DNA of 64,000 bases from Streptomyces fulvoviolaceus (GCF_000718165.1 NZ_JOEY01000022.1:191784-255783); one strand, 5' to 3'. Counted from the stretch's first letter, positions 48,346 to 57,291 are shown. A program made the numbers and translations. Notes: a model not told the origin generated them from the sequence alone.

Positions 48346-49263
48346 ATGAGCGCCCCCCAGTTCACCGGCATCCTCGCCGCCGTCGTCACCCCGCTGACCG
48401 CGGACGGTTCCGCCGTCGACGCCGAGGGCATCCGGCGCCAGGCCGAGCACATCATCGGCGGCGGCATCCACGGCCTCGTGCCCGGCGGCAGCACCGGCGA
48501 GTTCACCACGCTGAGCCTCGACGAGCGCAAGCGGGTCACCGAGGTGTACGTCGAGGCCGCCGCCGGACGTGTCCCGGTCGTGGCCGGGACGGGCGCGCTC
48601 AGCACGGCGGACACCGTGGAGCTGAGCGTGCACGCGGAGAAGGCGGGCGCGTCCGCCGTGATGATCGTGCCGCCGTTCTACGACGCCCCCACCTTCGACG
48701 AGATGCTGGGCTTCTTCGGCACGGTGTCCGACGCCATCGACATCCCGATCATGTACTACAACATCCCGTCGGCCACCGGCGTCAGCCTCACGCCCGAGGA
48801 GCTGGCGAAGCTGGCCCGGGAGACCGCGGTGACCTCCTACAAGGACACCGGCGGCGACTTCACCTGGTTCACCGCCGTCCAGCAGCAGCACGCACAGGAC
48901 ATCACCGCCCTCAACGGCTGGGACACCCTCACCTTCGCCGCGCTCGCGAGCGGGGCCAAGGCGGGCGTATGGGGCACCGCCAGTGTGATCCCCCGGCTGT
49001 GCGCCGACCTGTACGACGCCCTCGCCGTCCGCGGAGACCTCGTCGCCGGGCGCGAACTGTGGGCGAAGATCTTCCCGATCTGCCAGTTCCTGGAGTCCCA
49101 CAACTACGCCTGCGGCATCAAGACGGGCCTCGACCTGGTCGGCGCGAGCGCGGGCCCGACCCGCCGGCCGGTGCTGCCGCTGGCCCCGCAGTACGTCGAG
49201 GAGTTCCGCGACCTGCTGATCGCCGCCGGAGTCGCCGTGGCGAACGAAAGGGTGGCCGCCTGA
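48346..49263 (+). CDS. DapA-family protein, probable pyrroline-4-hydroxy-2-carboxylate deaminase
   Basis: A 305-residue TIM barrel of the DHDPS/NAL family. GGGIHGLVPGGSTGEFTTLS has the phosphate-type loop, the catalytic Tyr is in MYYNIPSATG and the Schiff-base Lys in VTSYKDTGGDF. Lysine genes are not nearby; in hydroxyproline clusters the DapA homologue opens the pyrroline ring to 2-oxoglutarate semialdehyde and ammonia, which fits the neighbours on both sides. Its stop overlaps the racemase start by one base. Confidence 0.9.
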   Translation: MSAPQFTGILAAVVTPLTADGSAVDAEGIRRQAEHIIGGGIHGLVPGGSTGEFTTLSLDERKRVTEVYVEAAAGRVPVVAGTGALSTADTVELSVHAEKAGASAVMIVPPFYDAPTFDEMLGFFGTVSDAIDIPIMYYNIPSATGVSLTPEELAKLARETAVTSYKDTGGDFTWFTAVQQQHAQDITALNGWDTLTFAALASGAKAGVWGTASVIPRLCADLYDALAVRGDLVAGRELWAKIFPICQFLESHNYACGIKTGLDLVGASAGPTRRPVLPLAPQYVEEFRDLLIAAGVAVANERVAA

Positions 49264-50336
49264 TGCCTTCGTACGGCCGTGTCCACGCCATCGACGTCCA
49301 CGCCGAGGGCGAGCCCGGCCGCGTGCTGATCGGCAGCCATCTGCGCGTCAAGGGCGCCACGATGGCCGAGCGGCTGCACTACTGCGAGAAGCACCTCGAC
49401 GACCTGCGCCGGCTGCTGCTCCAGGAGCCGCGCGGCTACCCGGCCCTGTGCGGCGCCCTGGTGCTGCCCCCGGCCGACCCGGCCGCCGACTTCGGCCTGG
49501 TGGTGCTGGAGCAGGGCGGCTTCCGCCCCATGTCCGGCTCCAACCTCATCTGCGCGGTCACCGCGCTGGTGGAGACGGGCGCGGTGCCGGTGAGCGAGCC
49601 GGTCACGGAACTCACCGTGGACACCGCGGTCGGGCTGGTCCGGGTCCGCGCCGAGGTGTCCGGCGGCAAGGCCACCCGGGTCACCTTCGCCAACGTGCCC
49701 GCCTTCGTGGTGGCCCTCGACCACGAACTGGACCTGCCCGAGTACGGCCGTGTCCCGGTCGACATCGTCTTCGGCGGCCAGTTCTTCGTGCAGGCCCGCG
49801 CCGCCGACCTCGGCGTCACCCTGGAACGGTCCTCGGCCCAGCAACTCACCCGCGCCGGAGCGGTGTTGCGTACGGCGGCCCAGCAGCAGTTCCCGGTCAG
49901 TCATCCGCTCAACCCCGGCATCGCCCAGATCGCCCTGACGATGATCCACGGCCCCTCGCCCACACCCGGCGTCTCCGGCCGCAACACCGTCGTCCTGCCC
50001 AACGGCGAGGTGGACCTGGCCGACCCGGCCACCTGGACCGGCTCCCTGGACCGCTCCCCCTGCGGCACCGGCACCTGCGCCCGCATGGCCGCCCTGCACG
50101 CACGGGGCGAACTCGCCCTGGACACCCCCTTCGTCCACGAGTCGATCATCGGCACCACCTTCACGGGCACGCTGCTCGACACCACCCAAGTCGGGCCGTA
50201 CGAGGCGGTGTTGCCGACGATCAGCGGACGCGGCTGGATCACCGGATTCAACCAGTACGTCCTGGACGACACCGACCCCTTCCCGCACGGCTACACCCTT
50301 GGCGACCTGTGGGGCGCCGCCGAACAGGAGCGTTGA
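49263..50336 (+). CDS. Proline racemase family protein, Ser/Cys type
   Basis: A 357-residue member of the proline racemase family. The second catalytic residue Cys is in LDRSPCGTGTCARMAAL. At the first catalytic position the usual M-C-G-H is M-S-G-S-N, so Ser replaces Cys. Ser/Cys-type members in other bacteria show hydroxyproline 2-epimerase or trans-3-hydroxyproline dehydratase activity. With the first racemase gene decayed, this copy is the only one here that could make the D-epimer. Start and stop each overlap a neighbour by one base. Confidence 0.9.
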   Translation: MPSYGRVHAIDVHAEGEPGRVLIGSHLRVKGATMAERLHYCEKHLDDLRRLLLQEPRGYPALCGALVLPPADPAADFGLVVLEQGGFRPMSGSNLICAVTALVETGAVPVSEPVTELTVDTAVGLVRVRAEVSGGKATRVTFANVPAFVVALDHELDLPEYGRVPVDIVFGGQFFVQARAADLGVTLERSSAQQLTRAGAVLRTAAQQQFPVSHPLNPGIAQIALTMIHGPSPTPGVSGRNTVVLPNGEVDLADPATWTGSLDRSPCGTGTCARMAALHARGELALDTPFVHESIIGTTFTGTLLDTTQVGPYEAVLPTISGRGWITGFNQYVLDDTDPFPHGYTLGDLWGAAEQER

Positions 50337-51835
50337 TGGAGACCCCCGACACCACCGGAACGCAGTACATCGCGGGCAAGCGCCGCCCCGGCACGTCCGG
50401 CGAGGAGTTCTCGGTGACCAACCCGGCCACCGGGGAGGTCCTGGCGACCGACACCCTGGCCGGCGTCGAGGACGTGGAAGAGGCGGTCGCCGCCGCCCGC
50501 GAGGCCTTCGCGGACTGGTCGCGCACCACGCCCGCCGAACGCTCCGAGGCGCTCCTGCGCTGGGCGGATCAACTCCAGGAGCGCGCCGAGGAGTTCGCCG
50601 CGGTCGAGAGCCGTATCGGCGGCAAGCCGATCAGGCTGACCACCGGCTTCGACATCCCCGGCACCATCGACAACGTCCGGTTCTTCGCCGGTGCGGCCCG
50701 CAACCTGGAGGGCCGCGCCTCCGGCGAGTACTCCGGCGACCACACCTCCACGATCCGCCGCGAACCCATCGGCGTCGTCGGCTCGATCGCACCCTGGAAC
50801 TACCCGTTGCAGATGGCGGCGTGGAAGGTGCTGCCCGCCGTCGCCGCGGGCAACACGATCGTGCTGAAGCCGTCCGAACTCACCCCGCTCACCTCGGTGA
50901 TGTTCGCTGAGGCGGCCCAGGAGGCGGGCATCCCCGACGGTGTCATCAACATCGTCACCGGCACCGGCCCCGTCGCCGGGCAGGCGCTGATCACACACCC
51001 CGACGTCGCCATGGTCTCCTTCACCGGCTCCACCGCGGTCGGCCGTCAAGTCGCCGCGCAGGCAGCCGGGTTGGTCAAGCGCGTCCACCTCGAACTCGGC
51101 GGCAAGGCCCCCTTCGTCGTCTTCGACGACGCCGACCTGGAGGCCGCGGCCCGCGGTGCGGTGGCGGGGGCGCTCATCAACGCCGGCCAGGACTGTACGG
51201 CGGCCACGCGCGCGTATGTCCAACGGCCGCTGTACGAGGGGTTCGTGGCCCGCGTCGCGGAACTGATGGACGCCGTACGCCTGGGCCCGGTCGACGACCC
51301 GGCCACCGACATGGGCTCCCTGATCTCCCTCCGGCAGCGCGACAAGGTCGCGGGCATGGTGGAGGACGCCCGGCGTTCCGGTGCCACTGTCGTACGCGGC
51401 GGGAAGATCCCCGACGGGCCGTTCGGCCGGGCCGCCTACTACGAGCCCACCCTCATCACCGACGCCGCACAGGACTCCGCCATCGTGCAGCAGGAGATCT
51501 TCGGCCCGGTCCTCGTCTGTCTGCCCTTCGACGGCGACGACGAGGCGCTCCGCCTCGCCAACGACACGCCGTACGGGCTTGCCGCGTCCGCCTGGACGAC
51601 CAACGTCTACCGCGCCGGGCGCGCGAGCCGGGAGATCCAGGCGGGCTGCGTCTGGATCAACGACCACATCCCGATCATCAGCGAGATGCCGCACGGTGGC
51701 TACAAGACCTCCGGCTTCGGCAAGGACATGTCCGCCTACTCCTTCGACGAGTACACCAACGTCAAGCACGTCATCTCGGACATCACCGGTGCCTCGCACA
51801 AGGGCTGGCACGACACGATCTTCACCAGCCACTGA
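50336..51835 (+). CDS. Aldehyde dehydrogenase (probable 2-oxoglutarate semialdehyde dehydrogenase)
   Basis: A 499-residue NAD(P)-dependent aldehyde dehydrogenase. The catalytic Glu is in VHLELGGKAPFVVF and Cys in NAGQDCTAATRAYV; SIAPWNYPLQMAAWKVLPAV and FTGSTAVGRQVA form the cofactor site. By sequence style it resembles gamma-aminobutyraldehyde/betaine aldehyde enzymes. Position in this operon points to the last step, 2-oxoglutarate semialdehyde to 2-oxoglutarate. Its ATG overlaps the racemase stop. Confidence 0.92.
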   Translation: METPDTTGTQYIAGKRRPGTSGEEFSVTNPATGEVLATDTLAGVEDVEEAVAAAREAFADWSRTTPAERSEALLRWADQLQERAEEFAAVESRIGGKPIRLTTGFDIPGTIDNVRFFAGAARNLEGRASGEYSGDHTSTIRREPIGVVGSIAPWNYPLQMAAWKVLPAVAAGNTIVLKPSELTPLTSVMFAEAAQEAGIPDGVINIVTGTGPVAGQALITHPDVAMVSFTGSTAVGRQVAAQAAGLVKRVHLELGGKAPFVVFDDADLEAAARGAVAGALINAGQDCTAATRAYVQRPLYEGFVARVAELMDAVRLGPVDDPATDMGSLISLRQRDKVAGMVEDARRSGATVVRGGKIPDGPFGRAAYYEPTLITDAAQDSAIVQQEIFGPVLVCLPFDGDDEALRLANDTPYGLAASAWTTNVYRAGRASREIQAGCVWINDHIPIISEMPHGGYKTSGFGKDMSAYSFDEYTNVKHVISDITGASHKGWHDTIFTSH

Positions 51836-51862
51836 ACCCCCGAAGGACTGAACCCCCGAAGG
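51831..51862 (+). repeat. 16-bp tandem duplication at the end of the aldehyde dehydrogenase gene
   Basis: ACTGAACCCCCGAAGG occurs twice head to tail (51831-51846, 51847-51862). The first copy contains the stop codon; the second provides the GAAGGGGAG ribosome site of the next gene. This is a perfect recent duplication. Confidence 0.9.
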
Positions 51863-51870
51863 GGAGTGTC

Positions 51871-52671
51871 ATGACCGACTCGCCGACTGCTGCGGCCACT
51901 TCGACGGCTTCGACGGCTTCCCGCTTCCGGGAGAAGGTCTGTGTCGTCACCGGCGCGGGCGGTGGTATCGGATCCGCGATCGCCCGGCGTCTGGCGCGCG
52001 AGGGGGCCACCGTCGTGGTCTGCGACGTCGACGGCGCCACGGCGGACACAGTCGCCTCGGAGATCACGGGAGAGGGCGGGACGGCCGAGGTCGCACAGTT
52101 CGACCTCGCCGACGCGAGCGCATGCCACCAGGCCGTCGACGACGTGGTCGCCCGGCACGGACACCTCGACGTGCTGGTGAACAACGCCGGCGTCAACCGG
52201 CGCGGCGATCTCCTCGCCCTCTCCGCCGAGGACTGGGAGACGAGCTTCGCCATCAACGTGCACCCGCTGTTCCACCTGTGCCGGGCGGCGCTGCCGCACA
52301 TGGCCTCCCGTGGCGGTGGTGCCATCGTCAACACCGCCTCGCAGTGGAGCCTTCAGCCGGCGCCGGGACACATCGCGTACAACGTGACCAAGGCCGCCGT
52401 CGTCGCCTTCACCCGCAGCCTCGCCCGGGACCACGCCCACCAGGGCGTCCGGGTCAACGCCGTGTGCCCGGGAGAGATCCTGACACCGATGGTGGAGGCG
52501 CATCTCGCCCGGACCGGACGCACCGTCGCCGACCTCGACTCCCTGGTGCCGTTCGGCCGCGTCGGGACACCGGAGGAGGTCGCGGCGCTGGTCGCGTTCC
52601 TCGCCTCGGACGAGGCGCCGTACATGTGCGGATCCGTCGTCGAGATCACCGGAGCGCAGGCGGTCGCATGA
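51871..52671 (+). CDS. Short-chain dehydrogenase/reductase
   Basis: A 266-residue classical SDR. TGAGGGIG binds the cofactor, LVNNAGVN follows, and the catalytic Ser, Tyr and Lys lie in NTASQW and AYNVTKAA. Asp in CDVDG after the second strand favours NAD. The substrate is unknown; it may serve hydroxyproline use or a different carbon source. GAAGGGGAG lies 5 bases before the ATG. The next SDR overlaps its stop by 4 bases. Confidence 0.88.
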   Translation: MTDSPTAAATSTASTASRFREKVCVVTGAGGGIGSAIARRLAREGATVVVCDVDGATADTVASEITGEGGTAEVAQFDLADASACHQAVDDVVARHGHLDVLVNNAGVNRRGDLLALSAEDWETSFAINVHPLFHLCRAALPHMASRGGGAIVNTASQWSLQPAPGHIAYNVTKAAVVAFTRSLARDHAHQGVRVNAVCPGEILTPMVEAHLARTGRTVADLDSLVPFGRVGTPEEVAALVAFLASDEAPYMCGSVVEITGAQAVA

Positions 52672-53429
52672 GCAGCGGAACAACTTCCCCCGCCGGCCTC
52701 CTCCTTGCCGGAAAGACGGTCCTCGTCACCGGTGCGTCGCGCGGCATCGGCCGGGCGACCGCACTCGCCGCTCATCGCGAAGGCGCCTACGTCGTAGCGC
52801 ACTGGGCCAGCAGTGACCAGGCCGCCCACGACCTCCAACGCCGCCTGGGAGACCGCGGATCCCTGGTCCGCGCCGATCTTCGGGACCCGGGCGAGACGGA
52901 GACCCTGTGGCAGGAGGCCCTGGCCTGGCGCGGCCGCATCGACGTCCTGGTCAACAACGCGGGAGCCTGGCTCGGATCGCCGCTCGAAGACCCGACCGGG
53001 TGGCGCCAGGGATGGGCCGACAACCTGGCCCTCAACCTCACCGGCCCGGCAGACCTCAGCCGCAACGCGGTGCTGCACTTCCGTGAGCGCGGCGGAGGCA
53101 TCGTCATCAGCGTGTCCAGCCGTTCCGCACACCGCGGGGACGACGCGGAACACCTGGCCTACGGCGCCGCCAAGGCAGGCTTGCTGGCCCTGACGAAGGG
53201 CATCGCCCGGGGCTTCGCGGCCGACGGTGTCCTCGCCTATTCCGTGGCACCCGGGTGGGTAGCGACGGACCTCGCCGAGGCAGGTGCAGCAGACGCTGCG
53301 AGCGTGCCACTGGGCGAGGTCACCCCGCCGCAGGACGTGGCCGAGATGATCGTGTTCCTGGCGTCCGGCCGTTCGCGCCATACGACGGGCGCCACGATCG
53401 ACATCACCGGCGCGGACTACATCCGCTGA
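52668..53429 (+). CDS. Short-chain dehydrogenase/reductase
   Basis: A 253-residue classical SDR. TGASRGIGRA, LVNNAGAW, Ser in SVSSRS and Tyr/Lys in AYGAAKAG are visible. The second strand ends HWASSDQA without an acidic residue, which suggests NADP, unlike its neighbour. It ends the catabolic operon. The C-terminus DITGADYIR is complete. Confidence 0.88.
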   Translation: MSSGTTSPAGLLLAGKTVLVTGASRGIGRATALAAHREGAYVVAHWASSDQAAHDLQRRLGDRGSLVRADLRDPGETETLWQEALAWRGRIDVLVNNAGAWLGSPLEDPTGWRQGWADNLALNLTGPADLSRNAVLHFRERGGGIVISVSSRSAHRGDDAEHLAYGAAKAGLLALTKGIARGFAADGVLAYSVAPGWVATDLAEAGAADAASVPLGEVTPPQDVAEMIVFLASGRSRHTTGATIDITGADYIR

Positions 53430-53575
53430 GACGTGGCCTGTGGTAGCGGCGTGGAGTGGAGGGACCCACCGTACGACTGCGCCGGGGATCGGTCTGCCAG
53501 CTGTTCGGGGTCCGGCGCAGCGCCGTCGTGATGCTCGTTCGGGTCCAACCGCCCAGCCATCGACGAAATCACAGG

Positions 53576-53641
53576 TCAAGAGCCCTTTGCAGCAGGCTCC
53601 AGAATCGCCACACACTCCATGTGATGCGTCATCGGAATCAT
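53576..53641 (-). pseudogene. 3' end of a TrmA/RlmD-type RNA methyltransferase gene
   Basis: Read on the minus strand, 22 codons including the stop give MIPMTHHMECVAILEPAAKG and S. This matches the C-terminus of actinobacterial class I SAM-dependent RNA (uracil-5) methyltransferases (P-M-T-H-H-x-E-C-V). The rest of the gene is absent. A precise 3' gene end at the edge of accessory DNA is typical of the duplicated segment left by site-specific integration. The rest of 53430-53775 holds no gene, but 53713-53744 repeats a segment at 36.6 kb. Confidence 0.6.
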
Positions 53642-53712
53642 GTCAGCAGGCGTGGGGCCGGGCATCACAGCAGGTCAGGGGCAGTTTCTGGCGCGATTCG
53701 AAGGCCCCTGGG

Positions 53713-53744
53713 GTGCCTGGAGCGTCAAACGAGCGTCACGACCA
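53713..53744. repeat. 32-bp repeat shared with 36604-36635
   Basis: 28 of 32 bases agree with the copy at 36.6 kb; the core is GAGCGTCAAA then GAGCGTCAC. Both copies lie in gene-poor DNA. On the minus strand both can be read as G-R-D-A-x-L-T-L-x-A-P-x-G-P, so they may descend from one lost gene or mobile sequence. Confidence 0.7.
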
Positions 53745-53775
53745 GCCAGAGCAGCGGCCGGCCGAACGGGCGCTC

Positions 53776-55149
53776 TCACCGAGAATCCCAGCCGAAGCGG
53801 CGCGGCTCAGCGCCGTAAGGGCTCCAGCCCTTCAGGTACGGCTTGAGATCGTCCGGTGTCGGCTCGCGGAGGTTCGGCATGACCGGTAGCCGGCTGAGCG
53901 GGTCAAGGGCCTGAACGTACTGTCGAGCCCAGTCCAGCCACAGCCTCGACGCGCCCGTGTCGGACCGGTCCGCGTCTTCGACGTTCACGAGTCGGCGCTC
54001 CAGTGCGTCGCAGTACGCGCGCAGCAGCGTCGCCTCGTGCCAGTCCCCGGCCTGCTCACGGAGCACTTCGGCGAACTGAGCCTGTACGGCCTGCTCCCTT
54101 GCCTCCACCATGGCCGCTTTCCACCGAACCTCACGGTCCGCCTTGGCCCGCTCCTCGTCCACCTTGCGTTGTGCATCCTCCACAGCCCGGGCCTCGATCT
54201 CCTTGAGGACCGCACCCAGCGCGTCCTCCACGACCCACCGATTTCGATCGCCCCAGCGGCGCTGGCGACCTGACCGGTTGTAGGGGAGCTCGATCACGAG
54301 CTTTCCGCAGCGTTCCGGATTTTCGGACTGGGGGAACTCCTGCTGAATCGTGACCGTGCAGGTGAAGCCGTCGACGACCACATCCACTTCGCCCGCTCGC
54401 CATGAGCGGGCCGGACTGTCCTTCACCTTGTATCCACGTCGCACGGCCTCGCCGACCAGGCCCTGGAGGAGAAGGAGCGTGCGCCGGCGAAGTGCGGACG
54501 GCATCGTGAGCCGCTCGTTGTCCCGGAGTGCCATGACCACCGGGTGCGGCGAGCGTAGTTGCGCCGGGACCCGGACCTGCGGCGCGTTGTTCGGCGCCTG
54601 CCCCCGCGAGTTGACGTGCGGGCCCGTCGCCAAGTACATCTCCAGTCCGCTCCGGCCGAAGCTCGTCTTCTCGATGCGCTTGCCCTGGGGCTCCAGACCG
54701 TGCCGCTTCGCATAGTTGATGACGCGACGCCACTCCGTGACCTCGTCCTCATCGGGATCGCTCACGATGACGCGCCCTTCGGCCACGAGTCGTTCGACGA
54801 GTTCGGTCGCCTTCGCACGTCGCGCACGCGCGACAGGGCGCTCGCTGTACGGCGTCGGAGCAGTCGATGGCTTTCCACCTGGCGCGTCCTCTGTCGGACT
54901 GCTGACTCGCGCGGGATGGTCCGGGTGATGGCCGTTCCGGAGATAGAACGTCCCTGCCTCGGTGACCTGTATACGCGTTCCGTCTTCGCCGCGCCTGACC
55001 GTCAACAGCCCCCGGTCACGCAACGCGTAGGCCGACCGCCACTCACCCGGTGCCCAGCCTCCGGGATCCTCGCCGTCGGCTATTCGGCCAAGTAGTGCGC
55101 ACTGCCGTTCGTTCAAGGGGGACCAGCGATGCATGGGAGCAGCCCACAC
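53776..55149 (-). CDS. Hypothetical protein with N-terminal winged helix, element-associated
   Basis: A 457-residue protein from GTG 55149, or ATG 55134 in the same frame. The first 80 residues form a winged-helix-like domain (LNERQCALLGRIADGEDPGG; LRDRGLLTVRRGEDGTRIQV). The middle has ARRAKATELVERLVAEGRVI and a beta-rich domain (AGEVDVVVDGFTCTVTIQQE). A long charged helix follows (about 320-395). Proteins of this kind are common in Streptomyces accessory DNA, but I know no function. It lies between the methyltransferase scar and the exonuclease-TerD gene on the same strand. Confidence 0.7.
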   Translation of the reverse strand: MWAAPMHRWSPLNERQCALLGRIADGEDPGGWAPGEWRSAYALRDRGLLTVRRGEDGTRIQVTEAGTFYLRNGHHPDHPARVSSPTEDAPGGKPSTAPTPYSERPVARARRAKATELVERLVAEGRVIVSDPDEDEVTEWRRVINYAKRHGLEPQGKRIEKTSFGRSGLEMYLATGPHVNSRGQAPNNAPQVRVPAQLRSPHPVVMALRDNERLTMPSALRRRTLLLLQGLVGEAVRRGYKVKDSPARSWRAGEVDVVVDGFTCTVTIQQEFPQSENPERCGKLVIELPYNRSGRQRRWGDRNRWVVEDALGAVLKEIEARAVEDAQRKVDEERAKADREVRWKAAMVEAREQAVQAQFAEVLREQAGDWHEATLLRAYCDALERRLVNVEDADRSDTGASRLWLDWARQYVQALDPLSRLPVMPNLREPTPDDLKPYLKGWSPYGAEPRRFGWDSR

Positions 55150-55227
55150 CGCTCCATGGCCCCTTGCAATGACACGTACGGGTGAAAGCTCCTTGAGGGC
55201 CCGGCCCTGCTCAAGGAAACCCGTCGG

Positions 55228-57060
55228 TCATTCGACGGCGTCGACGCCGTAGCCGCGAGCGAGGTCGGCCAGGCCGTGGTCGTAGCCCTGCCCGACGGCA
55301 CGCAGTCGCCAGCCCTCTCCTCGGCGGTAGAGCTCGGCGAGGATCATGGTGCGCTCGGTGGTGGCGGCGTCGAGGGTGGCCCGGGCGGTCGGGGCCGCGC
55401 CGATTCCGCAGGTGGCGGTGATCTCGATGGCTCCGACGTCGGAGAAGGTCGCGGCACCGTCGATCGCGGCGGCGATGACGACCCTCTGGATCTCCAGGGG
55501 CAATCGCTCCAGGTCGACGGTAACGGCCTGTTCAGTTGGGCCGTCCGTGGCGAGGCGCACGGTGCCGTCGGGGTGCTCAGGGGCGCTGTAGAAGACGAAG
55601 TCCTCGTCTCCTGCTACCTGTTCCTGTGCGTCGACCGCGAAGGCGACGACGTCCACGTCGCAGACGGTCTGCTGACGCCATGCAGCGGCCACCGTCCAGG
55701 CCGTGACGGTCTCGGACAGGTCGATGACGGCGCCTCGGACCAGCACCTCTGCCGTGTCCCGCTGGTCCCCGGCCGCGCTCCGCGCTGGCACGAGGGCGGG
55801 CACGAGGAGCCAGTCGGCGTCGTGGACACAGAGCGCGAGGGTGGCAATGCGAGTCATGCGCCGGTCGGTCTCGCCGCCGGGCAGCACCACGACGTCGGAC
55901 ACGCTGGCCGAAAGGTTGACCGCCGCGGAGGCACCAAGGGCGACGGCACGAGCACGTGCCTCGGCGGCCTCGTCGTGGGTGCCGCCCAGGACCAGGACTC
56001 TGCGCCCGGCGAGCGACTGGTCCGCCGTAACAGTGGACACGGTCGGTGCAGCAGCCCGCTGTGCCGGGACACTCATCGTCGGTGCAGGCGGTGCAGCGGG
56101 TGCGCCCGTAGGTGTCTCCGCCGCACGACGCTGCCGAGCGATCCCCTTGGCCTGGCCCGGTTGCACACTCTCCAGCAGTCGCAGATATGTCGACTCGTCC
56201 ACGAGCGGGACGTCCTCGGTCGCGGCGCGACGCAGTTTCCCGGATGCCGCGCCGGGGTCGTTGGTGACAACGACGCTGGTCTGGCCGCTGACCGAGGTCA
56301 TCATGTTCAGCCCGGCCGCAACCGAGCGGGCAACCAGTTCCTCACGGGAGACCCGGGTGTCCCCGGTGATGGCGACCTTCATGCCCTGCACCAGCGGCCC
56401 ACCCGACGTGAGGCGGCCCGGATTGCGGTACGCGCAGGGCGTCTTGGGGACGTACGGCTTGTAGTCCTGGGGGGGCGGGCAGTCGAGGAGCGGCAGGGAC
56501 AGGCCCAACTGCTCGGCCGCGTCCAGCGAGCCGCGCAGGATGCCGGAGAGCACCCGTACGTCGTCCTGCGCGTCATGGGCCCTCTCCTGACGCACGCCGT
56601 AGTGCGCGGCGAGCGTGCCCAGCTTGAGATCGGGGGTCGCGGGCCCGACCAGGCGGTTGAGAGCCAGCGTGCACAACCGCCTGCTCACCGGCACCCAGGA
56701 ACGGCCATGGGCGAACTCATGGGCCAGGAAGTCGTAGTCGAACTGCGCGTTGTGCGCGACCAGGACACGGCTGCTGAGCAGTGCCCCCACCTGCGGCGCG
56801 ATCTCCTCGAAGGTGGGAGCACCGGCGAGACGGTCGCGGGTGAGGCCATGGATGTGCACCGGCCCGGGGTCACAGCCCGGGTCGAGGAGGGTGGAGAACT
56901 CCCCTGTCTGGTTGCCGTGTGCATCCAGCGTGAGGATCGCAAGCGACAGGACACGGTCCCGGCCGGGTCTCAGCCCGGAGGTCTCCACGTCCACCAGCGC
57001 CCAGTCGTGGAAGTAGTCAGGCAGGGTGGGCCACTTCGCGCTCGACGACAGCAGGACCAT
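55228..57060 (-). CDS. DEDDh exonuclease - BRCT - TerD fusion protein
   Basis: A 610-residue multidomain protein. Residues about 18-190 are a DnaQ-like 3'-5' exonuclease (DWALVDVETSG with Asp/Glu, HNAQFDYDFLAHEF, and HDAQDDVRVL with the final His and Asp). A BRCT domain follows at about 220-300 (GMKVAITGDTRVSREELVAR). A second, weaker BRCT-like unit lies near 350-430 (SLAGRRVLVLGGTHDE). The last 150 residues are TerD (GDEDFVFYSAPEHPDGTVRL; ELYRRGEGWRLRAVGQGYDH). TerD domains bind calcium and occur in stress and phage-related loci. A nuclease with TerD suggests a damage or defence role, by inference. ATG 57060 has GGGGAG 8 bases upstream. Confidence 0.85.
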   Translation of the reverse strand: MVLLSSSAKWPTLPDYFHDWALVDVETSGLRPGRDRVLSLAILTLDAHGNQTGEFSTLLDPGCDPGPVHIHGLTRDRLAGAPTFEEIAPQVGALLSSRVLVAHNAQFDYDFLAHEFAHGRSWVPVSRRLCTLALNRLVGPATPDLKLGTLAAHYGVRQERAHDAQDDVRVLSGILRGSLDAAEQLGLSLPLLDCPPPQDYKPYVPKTPCAYRNPGRLTSGGPLVQGMKVAITGDTRVSREELVARSVAAGLNMMTSVSGQTSVVVTNDPGAASGKLRRAATEDVPLVDESTYLRLLESVQPGQAKGIARQRRAAETPTGAPAAPPAPTMSVPAQRAAAPTVSTVTADQSLAGRRVLVLGGTHDEAAEARARAVALGASAAVNLSASVSDVVVLPGGETDRRMTRIATLALCVHDADWLLVPALVPARSAAGDQRDTAEVLVRGAVIDLSETVTAWTVAAAWRQQTVCDVDVVAFAVDAQEQVAGDEDFVFYSAPEHPDGTVRLATDGPTEQAVTVDLERLPLEIQRVVIAAAIDGAATFSDVGAIEITATCGIGAAPTARATLDAATTERTMILAELYRRGEGWRLRAVGQGYDHGLADLARGYGVDAVE

Positions 57061-57228
57061 ACGAGGCTCCCCTCCCCCGGGTGCGGCGGGCAGCACACCC
57101 TCTCCACGGTGATGATCGACCAGTGGGATTTTCGCACGCACCGGGCGCCGTTCGTGGTGGATCTGTAACGGAGAGCCATCCCAAAGGCGGACAGCCGGTG
57201 CTCTGTGGAGTTGGCCTCGGTGCCGGCC

Positions 57229-57291
57229 GTTTCCTGAGTGAACGGAAGCCGTGTCCACCCAGTGAACACTCGCACTGTTCACTCAGGAAAC
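57229..57291. promoter_or_regulatory. Nested inverted repeats upstream of the exonuclease-TerD gene
   Basis: GTTTCCTGAGTGAAC (57229-57243) and its exact reverse complement (57277-57291) are 15-bp arms 33 bases apart. Between them AGTGAACA (57261-57268) pairs with TGTTCACT (57276-57283). So three GTGAAC-type elements are arranged as two overlapping palindromes, 170 bases upstream of the start at 57060. It could be an operator or an integrase arm-site region. Confidence 0.55.

Noticed and set aside
53477..53520. Terminator after the last SDR gene
   Set aside because: The 9-bp arms CTGCGCCGG / CCGGCGCAG are separated by a 26-base loop and no T run follows.
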